Shown: one piece after another, positions 44,737 to 53,406 of the stretch
Position numbering within the stretch: position 1 is the first letter of the stretch
Layout: every line of letters begins with the position of its first letter
Source: Oscillospiraceae bacterium Zagget12
Lineage (GTDB): Bacteria > Bacillota > Clostridia > UBA1381
Length of the DNA: 64,000 nt
Direction: 5' to 3'
Assembly: GCA_001941225.1 (NCBI GenBank)
Contig: MSHM01000009.1
Span: 1-64,000, forward strand
Notes under the pieces: model-generated
The model's database searches: none
Told to the model about the DNA's origin: nothing
Seen by the model: only the letters and a program-made list of their open reading frames with translations
Program-made: the position numbers and the translations under genes

Positions 44737-45912
44737 ATGATAACAAAAGAACAACTTAAAAAATACCCCGAAATTTCGGAAGATGAATTAAATTCGGCAT
44801 TAGATAAAGCCGTGGAGCTTGTAAAAATAAATACCGAGGAATTTTTTGACTGTTTTCCGAAAGCGAACAGCGAGAATAATTTTTACGGAAAGTCGGACAA
44901 TACCGACTGGACGGAGGGATTTTGGACAGGCGAGGTATGGCTCGCGTATGAGCGATGCGGCGATGAACGCCTTAAGACGGCGGCGCTTTGTCAGGTGGAT
45001 TCGTTTCTTAACAGAATAGAGAACCGCATAAATGTGTGTCACCATGATATGGGTTTTCTGTACAGTCCGTCCTGCGTTGCGGCGGTAAAGCTTACGGGCA
45101 GTGAAAAGGGAAAGAGAGCCGCGCTTTTGGCGGCGGATAATCTGATGACGCGCTTTCATAAAAATGGACAGTTTTTTCAGGCGTGGGGCGCTATGGGCGA
45201 TAGGGATAATTACCGGCTTATCATCGACTGCCTTATGAATATGCCGCTTTTGTTTTGGGCGAGCGAGGTGACCGGCGACGGACGCTACGCGGATAAGGCA
45301 AAGGCGCATATAAAGACCGCGATGGATTATGTGGTGCGTGATGATAATTCCACATATCATACGTATTTCTTTGACCCCGATACGGGAAAGAGCCTGAGAG
45401 GCGTTACAAATCAGGGAAACCGTGACGGCAGCGCGTGGGCGCGCGGACAGGCGTGGGGCATATACGGCAGCGCTCTTGCTTATGAAAAAATCGGCGATGA
45501 AAGATATGCCGATATATTCAGACGCGTTACGGACTACTTTATTGAGCATTTGCCCTATGATTTGGTTCCGTACTGGGATTTTGATTTTGACACCGGCAGC
45601 AGCGAGCCGCGCGACTCCTCGGCGGGCGTAATCGCCGTGTGCGGTATGCTGGAAATGGCTAAAAGACTGCCGAGCGAAGAGGCGGAATATTACACCGGCG
45701 CGGCAAAGCGCATTTTAAAAGCTGTCGCGGATTCGTGCGCGGTGAAAGATGCACACCGGTCGAACGGACTTCTTCTCCACGGCACATACGCGCGTAAAAC
45801 GCCCACAAACGCTTGCCACAACGGCGGCGTGGACGAGTGCAACACATGGGGAGATTATTTCTATATGGAGGCGCTGACGCGTCTTACAAAGAATTGGAAA
45901 CTGTATTGGTAA
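44737..45912 (+). CDS. glycoside hydrolase family 88, unsaturated glucuronyl/galacturonyl hydrolase
   Basis: 391 aa. (alpha/alpha)-barrel pattern: TDWTEGFWTGEVWLAYERCGD, HHDMGFLYSPSC, FQAWGAMGD, DCLMNMPLLFWASEVTGD, RDGSAWARGQAWGIYG, and HNGGVDECNTWGDYFYMEAL. GH88 enzymes remove 4,5-unsaturated uronic acids from lyase products, a natural partner of the rhamnogalacturonan lyase in this window. No signal peptide, so cytoplasmic. It lies 12 nt after panD, in the same direction, though unrelated in pathway. GH88 versus GH105 is decided by eye. Confidence 0.87.
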   Translation: MITKEQLKKYPEISEDELNSALDKAVELVKINTEEFFDCFPKANSENNFYGKSDNTDWTEGFWTGEVWLAYERCGDERLKTAALCQVDSFLNRIENRINVCHHDMGFLYSPSCVAAVKLTGSEKGKRAALLAADNLMTRFHKNGQFFQAWGAMGDRDNYRLIIDCLMNMPLLFWASEVTGDGRYADKAKAHIKTAMDYVVRDDNSTYHTYFFDPDTGKSLRGVTNQGNRDGSAWARGQAWGIYGSALAYEKIGDERYADIFRRVTDYFIEHLPYDLVPYWDFDFDTGSSEPRDSSAGVIAVCGMLEMAKRLPSEEAEYYTGAAKRILKAVADSCAVKDAHRSNGLLLHGTYARKTPTNACHNGGVDECNTWGDYFYMEALTRLTKNWKLYW

Positions 45913-45953
45913 GACAGACGCAAATCCGAAAATCCGATAACCCAAGAACAAAA

Positions 45954-45980
45954 TAGACAAAACCTAACCGGTTTTGTCTA
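45954..45980. terminator. hairpin between GH88 and DUF4186 genes
   Basis: TAGACAAAACC (45954-45964) and GGTTTTGTCTA (45970-45980) pair fully; a second hairpin CTCCC..GGGGAG lies at 45989-46010. Convergent genes meet here. Confidence 0.7.
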
Positions 45981-46011
45981 CAGTCCCAGCCTCCCTTTCA
46001 CAAGGGGAGGC

Positions 46012-46365
46012 TTATTTCATTTCTTTTTCAATCCATGCCATAAGCAGGTTTACGATTTTTTCCTGTTGAATTTGCGAAAGCTCCGTGTTTTTGGGTACGC
46101 GGTACCACTTGTTCAGACAGCCGCGGCAGCAGCAGGCGGTCGCGTGCTGAGCGATAAATACAGGGTGAGAGCGCATCGGCGTCTGCTTTCCGTCGTTTGG
46201 AATGACGGCGGGCGCAAGGCGCTCTCTTACGAAATCGCGCGCGTGGGAACGTATGGTGTCCATACCCTTTTGCCGGACGTATTCCTTATCCTTTTCCTTT
46301 AAATGAAAGCCGGCGCGAAAGCTTGATTTTTCAAGCCTCGAAAGCGCCTGTTCTATTGTCTGCAT
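46012..46365 (-). CDS. DUF4186 protein
   Basis: 117 aa. SFRAGFHLKEKDKEYVRQKGMDTIRSHARDFVRERLAPA and QTPMRSHPVFIAQHATACCCRGCLNKWY are the DUF4186 pattern, with a CCC..C cluster and histidines that may bind metal. Family function unknown. It begins five nucleotides beyond malQ's stop? No: it follows malQ in the same direction, with the malQ stop 4 nt after its own start region, so they are separate or overlapping only in transcript. Confidence 0.88.
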   Translation of the reverse strand: MQTIEQALSRLEKSSFRAGFHLKEKDKEYVRQKGMDTIRSHARDFVRERLAPAVIPNDGKQTPMRSHPVFIAQHATACCCRGCLNKWYRVPKNTELSQIQQEKIVNLLMAWIEKEMK

Positions 46366-46369
46366 AAAA

Positions 46370-47848
46370 TCACTGTCTTTCGCATCTGCCGTATGTACGG
46401 GTTATGTCGGCGATTTTTTCGGCAAGCTTTTTCGTCGCGTCGCGCTTGCCCATACGCCATTGCCAGTTGCCGCCGAGTGTGGACGGGATATTCATTCTCG
46501 CGCTTTCGTCAAGCTGTAAATAATCTTGCATTTGTATTATGGCGGTGTCGCTGACGCTCGCCATTGCCGTTTTGATTATTTTCCACGCCAAATCGTCCTC
46601 GGCGTCGAGATATTTTTTGCAAAAATCGAGCGTGTCCTTGTCAAGCTCCTTAAGCCAGCCCAAAAGAGTGTTGTTATCGTGCGTGCCGGCGTATACGACG
46701 CTGTTTGAGGTGTATGTATGAGGAAGATAATTGCTTTCCTCGCGCGGGTCAAACGCGAATTCAAGCACCTTCATACCCGGAAATCCCGACTTTTTGAGCA
46801 GCTTATGAACGTCCTCCGTAAGGAATCCCAAATCCTCCGCTATAATCGGCAGATCGCCGAGAGCTTTTTTAACCGCGTCGAATAAATCCATACCGGGACC
46901 CTTGAGCCATTTTCCGTGCTCGGCGGTTTTGTCGCCGCTCGGGATTGAATAATATCCCTCAAAGCCTCTGAAATGGTCTATGCGGACAACATCATAAAGA
47001 GAGATTGCCGCGCGTATTCTGTCAATCCACCAATCGAACCCGAATTCCTTGTGGCGTTTCCAGTTGTAGAGCGGATTGCCCCAAAGCTGACCGGTTGGCG
47101 AGAACGCGTCGGGCGGACAACCGGCGACGGCTGTAGGCATTAAATCCCCGTCAAGCTCAAAAAGGTCGGGATATACCCATACATCGGCGCTGTCAAGCGC
47201 GACATAAATCGGAATATCTCCTATTATGGAAATTCCGTTATTGTTCGCGTATTTTTTCAGCTTGTCCCACTGCTCAAAGAATTTGAACTGCAAAAATTCC
47301 CAGAACATCACGTCGTCCTCATGCGCGGATTTAAACTCCCAAAGCGAGTGCGGGTCGCGTTTTCTTAGCCCGTCCTTCCATTCAAGCCAGGATTTGCCGC
47401 CGTTATCGTCCTTTATGCTCATAAAAAGCGCGTAATTTGAAATCCATTTTTCGTTTTTTTCAAGGAACGCGTTAAATTCGGTCAAATCGCCCTTTTTGAA
47501 ATTGTTGAAAGCCTTACGCAGAATTTTAAATCGGTTTTTGTATATAATTTCGTAATCCACTCTTTTTTTGTCCGCGCCCCAGCTCAGCTTATCACAGTCG
47601 GTCTTTTTCAAAAGTCCCTCCTCGCACAGCATATCGAGGTCTATAAAGTACGGATTGCCGGCGTTTGTCGAAAACGACTGATACGGCGAATCTCCGTAGC
47701 TGGTGGGACCCACCGGCAATATCTGCCAGCAGCGCTGCTTTGCGCTTTTCAAAAAATCAACAAATTTATACGCCTCTTTACCGAGCGTACCTATGCCGTA
47801 ATCGGACGGCAGCGATGATATGTGCATTAATATTCCGCTTGTTCTCAT
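46370..47848 (-). CDS. malQ: 4-alpha-glucanotransferase
   Basis: 492 aa from MRTSGILMHISSLPSDYGIGTLG with TGGGAGGAAACACAAA upstream (the longer frame to 48028 overlaps the HAD gene). GH77 motifs: SFSTNAGNPYFIDLD, VDYEIIYKNRFKIL, IIGDIPIYVALDSADVW, VRIDHFRGFEGYYSIP (nucleophile region), PIIAEDLGFL, YAGTHDNNTLLGW. It rearranges maltodextrins; glycogen genes are not in the window. DUF4186 follows 4 nt after its stop on the same strand. Confidence 0.97.
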   Translation of the reverse strand: MRTSGILMHISSLPSDYGIGTLGKEAYKFVDFLKSAKQRCWQILPVGPTSYGDSPYQSFSTNAGNPYFIDLDMLCEEGLLKKTDCDKLSWGADKKRVDYEIIYKNRFKILRKAFNNFKKGDLTEFNAFLEKNEKWISNYALFMSIKDDNGGKSWLEWKDGLRKRDPHSLWEFKSAHEDDVMFWEFLQFKFFEQWDKLKKYANNNGISIIGDIPIYVALDSADVWVYPDLFELDGDLMPTAVAGCPPDAFSPTGQLWGNPLYNWKRHKEFGFDWWIDRIRAAISLYDVVRIDHFRGFEGYYSIPSGDKTAEHGKWLKGPGMDLFDAVKKALGDLPIIAEDLGFLTEDVHKLLKKSGFPGMKVLEFAFDPREESNYLPHTYTSNSVVYAGTHDNNTLLGWLKELDKDTLDFCKKYLDAEDDLAWKIIKTAMASVSDTAIIQMQDYLQLDESARMNIPSTLGGNWQWRMGKRDATKKLAEKIADITRTYGRCERQ

Positions 47849-47865
47849 TTTGTGTTTCCTCCCAC

Positions 47866-48522
47866 TTAAATTAATTGTAAAATAACGTGCGGATTTTCCG
47901 CGATATAGTCCGCGCCCGCCTGCACAAGCTCCGTTTTTGAGCGGAATCCCCATAGCACTCCTACAGAGGTCATTCCGGCGTTTTTCGCGGTTAATATGTC
48001 CACGTTGGTATCTCCGAGGAACAGACATTCCGACGGATCGGCTTTGAGAGCCGCGGCAATTTCAAGCGCCGAGCGCGGGTCGGGCTTTGTCGGCATACCG
48101 TCTATAACGCCGCATACCGCGTCAAAGCAGCCTTCGCCGAATATATTGTCCGTCACAAAATGCACCACGTTGTCGGGCTTGTTGGAGCATACCGCTGTTT
48201 TGACGCCCTTTTCCTTAAGAGCCGCTATCAGCTCCGGTATGCCGTCATAGGCGTTTGTATCGTAAAGATAGTCTTTTTCATAGTTTTCGTCGTATACATC
48301 GCGAACCTTTTCAAACATATCCGCCGTGTCGTTTCCGTGCGCGGCGAGAATGCGGTGAATAAGCTTGTCGCGTCCGTCGCCAACGTACATTTTGTAGTCC
48401 TCCGTGGGAATAGGCTCCATACCGTAGGCGGATAACGCCATATTTCCGAAATGCGCTATCGCGCGGATTGTGTCTGTCAGCGTACCGTCAAGATCGAATA
48501 TACACGCTTTAATGTTGCTCAT
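47866..48522 (-). CDS. HAD-family phosphatase, phosphoglycolate phosphatase-like
   Basis: 218 aa. HAD motifs: FDLDGTLTDTIRAI (nucleophile D), VCSNKPDNVVHF (motif II), TKPDPRSALEI (K), FLGDTNVDILTAKNAGM (motif III) with alpha-helical cap between. Gph-like by length. Its start has CGGAGGATTATT directly after the GCCGCC hairpin. Substrate not determined; could be pyrophosphatase PpaX-like. Upstream of malQ in the same direction, 17 nt apart. Confidence 0.9.
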   Translation of the reverse strand: MSNIKACIFDLDGTLTDTIRAIAHFGNMALSAYGMEPIPTEDYKMYVGDGRDKLIHRILAAHGNDTADMFEKVRDVYDENYEKDYLYDTNAYDGIPELIAALKEKGVKTAVCSNKPDNVVHFVTDNIFGEGCFDAVCGVIDGMPTKPDPRSALEIAAALKADPSECLFLGDTNVDILTAKNAGMTSVGVLWGFRSKTELVQAGADYIAENPHVILQLI

Positions 48523-48538
48523 AATAATCCTCCGTTTC

Positions 48539-48552
48539 GCCGCCGAGGCGGC
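48539..48552 (-). promoter_or_regulatory. GCCGCC-TC-GGCGGC hairpin before HAD gene ribosome site
   Basis: Minus-strand hairpin of six G-C pairs with GAAACGGAGGATTATT and the ATG following; third copy of the cassette at 24440 and 34678. Confidence 0.7.
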
Positions 48553-48634
48553 ATAAATTCTTCCCGAGTATTAATTATATATCGTAAAAACTGTTATGTC
48601 AATGTGAATAGATTATGAATTTTTTTATATACAC

Positions 48635-48663
48635 TTGATTTTTGAAATTCTATGTGGTAGTAT
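48635..48663 (+). promoter_or_regulatory. promoter of lipoprotein gene
   Basis: TTGATT (48635-48640), 17-nt spacer, TAGTAT (48658-48663), 32 nt before the ATG. Confidence 0.6.
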
Positions 48664-48695
48664 AGGTTTGAAATTCATTTAGGGGGAAAAATGAT

Positions 48696-49295
48696 ATGAA
48701 GAAAAGACTGTTAATAACAGCGGCGGCGCTGATGCTGATATTGTCGGCGGCGGGCTGCGGACAGACCAATGATGCCGATACTGCCGCGCAGGATAACCAA
48801 AATACAGAACAGACAGATGTTTCCGACGCGTATACCACGGAAAGAGTATATTCCGAGGATCAGGAATATTCGGAATATGTGGATATGGACGCCGTAGTGG
48901 GCGAGGAGGCTACATCGGAGTCGTCAAAGGACGAGTATGAGGGTACATTGGGCAACGCCGAGATAACCATTTCCGACGCAAAGCTTATACAGTATGAGGA
49001 CGAGGACGTCGCGGTTGTATCCTTTAAGTACAAGAATACCGGCGACGAGGATATGCCGTTCACCGGTGCGCTAAAGGTAGAGGCACTGCAAAATAACGCG
49101 TCACTTCCGGCGGCTACCGTAGTGGGCGTTGAGGGCGTTGAAATGCTTTCAATGGTGGAGAACGTGTCCAAGGGCGACACAATCACCGTTCAAAAGGCGT
49201 ACAAGCTGCGCGACAGGTCGCAGCTCACCGTTCAGGTTACCGAGTTTAACCCCACGGACGATTCTATGCTTGTGAAAACCTTTGATTTTGAATAA
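48696..49295 (+). CDS. secreted lipoprotein, DUF5067-like
   Basis: 199 aa. Lipoprotein signal KKRLLITAAALMLILSAAGCGQ (lipobox SAAGC), an acidic Asp/Gln/Glu-rich spacer, then a beta-sandwich domain TLGNAEITISDAKLIQ, VVSFKYKNTGDEDMPFTGALKVEALQN, KGDTITVQKAYKLRDRSQLTVQVTEF resembling DUF5067 lipoproteins. It is anchored outside the membrane. Function unknown. Own promoter and terminator make it a single-gene unit. Confidence 0.85.
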   Translation: MKKRLLITAAALMLILSAAGCGQTNDADTAAQDNQNTEQTDVSDAYTTERVYSEDQEYSEYVDMDAVVGEEATSESSKDEYEGTLGNAEITISDAKLIQYEDEDVAVVSFKYKNTGDEDMPFTGALKVEALQNNASLPAATVVGVEGVEMLSMVENVSKGDTITVQKAYKLRDRSQLTVQVTEFNPTDDSMLVKTFDFE

Positions 49296-49305
49296 TCGGA
49301 TATAA

Positions 49306-49339
49306 AAAACCTCCGCGCCGATACGCGGAGGATTTTTTT
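49306..49339 (+). terminator. terminator after lipoprotein
   Basis: CCTCCGCG (49310-49317) pairs with CGCGGAGG (49324-49331), then T7. Confidence 0.93.
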
Positions 49340-49372
49340 CTATACATTGTCAATGATATTTGATTGATTTGC

Positions 49373-49401
49373 TTGACTTTTTATATGCAATCGGGTATAA
49401 T
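49373..49401 (+). promoter_or_regulatory. promoter of MATE gene
   Basis: TTGACT (49373-49378), 17-nt spacer, TATAAT (49396-49401). Confidence 0.8.
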
Positions 49402-49478
49402 GTTTTGCGCTTGATAATACAAATATAAAACCTTTGCGTATTGCGGCACGGTAAAAATCAAGATTTACGGAGGGAAAT

Positions 49479-50806
49479 ATGACGATACAGCTATCAGAGC
49501 ATTTTACATATAAAAAACTGCTGCGATTCACCTTGCCGTCAATTATAATGATGATATTCACATCGATTTACGGCATTGTGGACGGATTTTTTGTTTCAAA
49601 TTTTGTCGGAAAAACATCGTTTACCGCGGTCAATTTTATTATGCCGTTTTTAATGATACTCGGTGCCGTGGGATTTATGTTCGGCGCGGGCGGAAACGCG
49701 CTTATCGCCAAAACAATGGGCGAGGGCAGGACGGAAAAGGCGCGCAGGCTGTTCTCACTGTTTGTGTATGTTTCGGTGATTTACGGAATTATTATCGCCG
49801 CGCTCGGAATAATATTTATCCGTTCGGTTGCCGCCGCGCTCGGCGCGGAGGGTGAAATGCTCGACAACTGCGTGCTTTACGGACGTATTATATTGACGGC
49901 GCTGCCCGCGTATATGCTGCAATTTGAGTTTCAGAGCTTTTTGTCGCGGCGGAAAAACCGCAGCTCGGTCTTGCGGTGACGGTTGCCGCGGGCGTTACAA
50001 ATATGGTATTGGACGCTCTTTTGGTGGCGGTGTTCCCGTTCGGACTTAAGGGAGCGGCTGCCGCGACAGCGCTCAGCCAGTGCGTCGGCGGTATCGTCCC
50101 GCTTATATATTTCTGCCGTCCCAATTCAAGCACACTGCGCCTTACCCGCACAAAATTTGACGGCAAATCTCTGCTTAAAGCCTGCGCGAACGGTTCGTCG
50201 GAGCTTATGTCAAATATATCTATGTCAATCGTAGGTATGCTTTATAATGTGCGTCTGATTAGATATGCCGGTGAGGACGGCGTTGCCGCTTACGGAGTAT
50301 TGATGTATGTAAATATGATATTCATCGCGGCATTTATAGGCTATGCCGTCGGAACCGCGCCCGTTATAAGCTATCATTACGGCGCGGAAAATCACGGCGA
50401 GCTGAAAAGCCTGCTTAGAAAAAGCCTTGTTATTATAGGAATATTTTCGGTTTTGATGTTTGCGGCGGCGCAGCTCCTGTCAAAGCCGCTGTCAATGATA
50501 TTTGTAAGCTATGACGAGAGCCTGCTCAATTTGACGCTTAGAGGATTTGCAATTTACTCATTCTCGTTCCTGTTCGCGGGAATAGCCATTTACGGCTCAT
50601 CATTCTTCACCGCGCTCAACAACGGATTGGTGTCGGCGGCGATTTCGTTCCTCAGGACATTGCTTTTCCAGGTCGCGGCGGTCTTGGTTTTTCCGCTCAT
50701 TTGGGGAGTTGACGGAATTTGGCTGTCCATTGTAGCCGCGGAGCTTATGGCGGCGGTCACAACAACTGTATTTTGGATTGCACTGAGGAAAAAATATAAA
50801 TATTAA
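49479..50806 (+). pseudogene. MATE-family efflux transporter, split by a one-base frameshift
   Basis: Two frames together give one MATE protein. The first (166 aa, MTIQLSEHFTYKKLLRFTLPSIIMMI...) ends SFLSRRKNRSSVLR; one additional T in the T5 run at 49938-49942 would instead read SFFVAAEKPQLGLAVTVAAGVTNMVLDALLVAVFPFGL and continue to 50806. MatE motifs include GIVDGFFVSNFVG, FGAGGNALIAKTMGEG and, later, VGTAPVISYHYGAEN, with 12 membrane helices expected over both parts. If real, the gene is inactive; a homopolymer sequencing error is as likely. Substrate unknown. Confidence 0.88.
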
Positions 50807-50837
50807 ACCGACCGCTGCATTTTCGCGGTTAGTATAA

Positions 50838-50972
50838 AACAGTCCGGCGGCAAGGTGGCTGAACTCTGTGCTTGATGAATTGGTATACGAAAAACCCGAC
50901 GCCTCAAAATACAAAATCGAATACGGTCAGGTTATCGAAAAAGCTTTAAAAACTCCGTGTGCTATGGAATAA
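50838..50972 (+). pseudogene. short remnant after MATE gene
   Basis: Frame with no proper start reads SPAARWLNSVLDELVYEKPDASK and KIEYGQVIEKALKTPCAME before TAA. Composition looks protein-like, without a ribosome site. May be the tail of a lost gene. Family not recognised. Confidence 0.35.
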
Positions 50973-51090
50973 TATATGAATAAATCCGTAAAATTTTCGC
51001 GTAAAATTAATTTAGTTATATCGGAAATATTGACAAACAATGCCGAAAGTAATATAATCTCATAGGAAAAAATCAATAAGGAGAAAATCA

Positions 51091-52281
51091 ATGAGTAACG
51101 AAGAATCAAAATACGGATTTGCAACACAATGTATACATTCGGGAAACAAGCCCGACGCGGAAACGGGAGCGATTGAACGCCCGATAACGATGGCGAACAG
51201 CTACGTTCTGCCGTATGATCCGTCAAAGGTAAACTGGTCAAGCGCGGACGACGATAAGCCGATTTACACGCGTAACGGCGGCGCGAATCAGATGTATTTG
51301 CAGGAAAGAATGGCGCTTTTGGAGGGCGGCGAATCGGCGGTTGTATTGTCGAGCGGCGTGGCGGCTCTTTCGGGAACATTTTTCTCTCTTTTAAAGAGCG
51401 GCGACCACGTAATTTTTTCGGACGTAACATACATAGCTGTTTACAGACTTCTGAACGAATTGTTCAACAATAAATTCGAGGTTGAAACAACAATTCTTGA
51501 CGCGTCGGATTTGGACGCCGTGGAGAAAGCGATAAAACCGAACACAAAGCTGATACACATAGAAAGCCCGGGCAATCCTACTCTTAAAATCACGGACATC
51601 AAGGCTGTTGCCGATATTGCGCATAAGCACGGCGTACTTCTTTCGGTTGACAATACCTTTTCATCGCCGTATAATCAAAAGCCGCTTGAATTGGGCGCGG
51701 ACATAGTTATCGAAAGCCTTACAAAGTATATAAACGGTCACGGCGACGCGATGGGCGGAGCGGTGATTTCGACCAAAGAAATCATAGACAAAATCAAGGC
51801 GCAGGCAATGGTAAACCTGGGCGGCACAATAAGTCCCTTTAACGCGTGGCTTATAATGCGCGGCTCGTCCACGCTGCCGCTGAGAATGAAACAGCATAAT
51901 GAAAACGGTCAAAAGGTGGCTGAATATCTTGAAAGTCTGCCGTGTGTAACCTTTGTCGCGTGCCCGGGACTTAAGAGCTTTAAGGGTCACGATATTGCCG
52001 CGAAACAGATGAGCGGATTCGGCGGTATGCTTTCATTCGGCATCAAAGCCGACCACGATAAGCATAATGAATTTGTAAGCCACTTAAAGGTTATAACCTC
52101 GGCGGTATCGTTGGGACACGGCGCGAGCTTAATCGCGTTCCTCGGCGAGGACGACGAGCGCCAGTATCTGTTTCCGGAGGAATTCCACAACGGTTTCTTC
52201 CGTATGAGCGTGGGAACGGAGGATGCGGAGGATATTATAGCCGATCTTGACAACGCCTTTAGGGCGGTCGGACTGCTTTAA
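51091..52281 (+). CDS. Cys/Met metabolism PLP enzyme (methionine gamma-lyase/cystathionine gamma-synthase-like)
   Basis: 396 aa; ATAAGGAGAAAATCA precedes ATG. Trans-sulfuration fold: FATQCIHSGNKPDAETGAIERPI, YTRNGGANQMYLQERMALLEGG, VLSSGVAALSGT, IESPGNPTLKITDI, SVDNTFSSPYNQKPLELGADIVIESLTKYINGHGD with PLP lysine K212. The substrate (methionine, cystathionine, O-acetylhomoserine) cannot be set by eye. A single gene between the MATE gene and a terminator; no SAM riboswitch or S-box was seen upstream. Confidence 0.92.
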   Translation: MSNEESKYGFATQCIHSGNKPDAETGAIERPITMANSYVLPYDPSKVNWSSADDDKPIYTRNGGANQMYLQERMALLEGGESAVVLSSGVAALSGTFFSLLKSGDHVIFSDVTYIAVYRLLNELFNNKFEVETTILDASDLDAVEKAIKPNTKLIHIESPGNPTLKITDIKAVADIAHKHGVLLSVDNTFSSPYNQKPLELGADIVIESLTKYINGHGDAMGGAVISTKEIIDKIKAQAMVNLGGTISPFNAWLIMRGSSTLPLRMKQHNENGQKVAEYLESLPCVTFVACPGLKSFKGHDIAAKQMSGFGGMLSFGIKADHDKHNEFVSHLKVITSAVSLGHGASLIAFLGEDDERQYLFPEEFHNGFFRMSVGTEDAEDIIADLDNAFRAVGLL

Positions 52282-52332
52282 AATATCGGATAGATAGACA
52301 CAATACGGCTTGTGAATGTAAAAGTAAACTAA

Positions 52333-52374
52333 AACAGCGGGACTGCGCATTTTTCAGTCCCGCTGTTTTTTTTA
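52333..52374. terminator. bidirectional terminator
   Basis: AACAGCGGGACTG (52333-52345) pairs with CAGTCCCGCTGTT (52355-52367), followed by T8; serves both convergent genes. Confidence 0.95.
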
Positions 52375-53028
52375 TTTTACAAGCAGCCTTTCAACCGGCT
52401 TTCTCAAAAGCTTATTGAACATTTTAACAGTAAGTCCGGTGCAGAGCGCGGCTATTACGATACCCTCTCTTGTGCCGTTAATATTTCTGAAGAATATCAG
52501 CGCAAGCACAACCGAAACAACGACGCAGAAAACGTCAAAAACAATTTTCACGTTTCCGAAATCCTTGTGGACGGTGTCCGAAACAGCTTTTACAAACGCC
52601 TCGCCGGAGTTCATTATAACATTCGCGATAACCGAAAGCGATATTCCGAAACCGAGAACGAGTGTTCCGATGATTACCATAGCAAGCTTAACGGCGTAAA
52701 TATCCGCGCTGAAAAACGAAACGAGCCACGTTCCGAAGTCGGTGAAGTAGCCGAACAAAATTGACAGCGGAATTTGCAGCAGCTGAATGATTTGGAATTT
52801 CCGCCTCAGGATTACAACTTGCCCTACAATAAGCGCGCAGTTCCATATTATAAGCCAATTACCGAGTGATAAAAACTCAAATTTCAGGCTCAATACATTC
52901 GCCACTGACGAGATGGGCGATACGCCCAAGCCGCCCTTTCGCGTTATCGCGACGCCCAACGCCGAGAAAAACAGGCTTATTATAAATAAAATATATCTTT
53001 TTGCAATTTCCTTTGTACTTTGTTTCAT
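52372..53028 (-). CDS. YczE/YitT-like DUF6198 integral membrane protein
   Basis: 218 aa with five or six hydrophobic helices. KRYILFIISLFFSALGVAITRKGGLGVSPISSVANVLS, GNWLIIWNCALIVGQVVILRR, LQIPLSILFGYFTDF and RLAMVIIGTLVLGFGISL-type strings are characteristic of the YczE family (YitT-like). Transport or regulatory function not known. Overlaps nothing; shares direction with the TetM-like gene upstream, 13 nt from the NYN fragment. Confidence 0.87.
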   Translation of the reverse strand: MKQSTKEIAKRYILFIISLFFSALGVAITRKGGLGVSPISSVANVLSLKFEFLSLGNWLIIWNCALIVGQVVILRRKFQIIQLLQIPLSILFGYFTDFGTWLVSFFSADIYAVKLAMVIIGTLVLGFGISLSVIANVIMNSGEAFVKAVSDTVHKDFGNVKIVFDVFCVVVSVVLALIFFRNINGTREGIVIAALCTGLTVKMFNKLLRKPVERLLVK

Positions 53029-53041
53029 TTTTCATACCCTC

Positions 53042-53406
53042 TCATTTGTTTTGTGAAATAATTTCTGTGATTGCCTTTTCAGCAAGGCGAATTTCGTGTA
53101 AAAATTCTCTTGCCGAAACGCGCGTCGCGCCGCCGGCGAGAATTATAATCTGTTCCAGGCTGTCGGAGGTGGCGACGCGTACCCGATGCTTTTCACCGAG
53201 AGAGCGCGTTGTTTTCTTGATATACATATCGGCGGTTTCCGCCTCCTTTGTGTAAACCACATTTATATTGTGAATTTTTTCCACGCTGCCCGTGTTGCCC
53301 TTGACCTTGTACGCGTCAAAGACAAGTATCAGCTCACATTGCCTAAAGCCCTGATAATTGCAGAGAATGTCTATAAGGCGGTCGCGCGCCGCGTCAAGAC
53401 TTTTTT
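53042..53406 (-). pseudogene. C-terminal part of NYN (YacP-like) nuclease domain, out of frame
   Basis: Continues the TetM-like protein after a one-base shift at the T6 run 53401-53406 (A6 on the coding strand): the restored frame reads KSLDAARDRLIDILCNYQGFRQCELILVFDAYKVKGN then VEKIHNINVVYTKEAETADMYIKK and VATSDSLEQIIILAGGATRVSAREF. This is the YacP/NYN fold with D in VFDAYK and ATSDSLEQ. One missing base separates it from LLVDGYNIIFAW in the upstream frame. Confidence 0.85.

Noticed and set aside
44800-45549. Minus-strand frame antisense to the GH88 gene (249 codons)
   Set aside because: Opposite a well-supported gene and with no family motif or ribosome site.
50973-51090. SAM riboswitch before the PLP transsulfuration gene
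   Set aside because: No S-box core sequence or P1 stem is visible.
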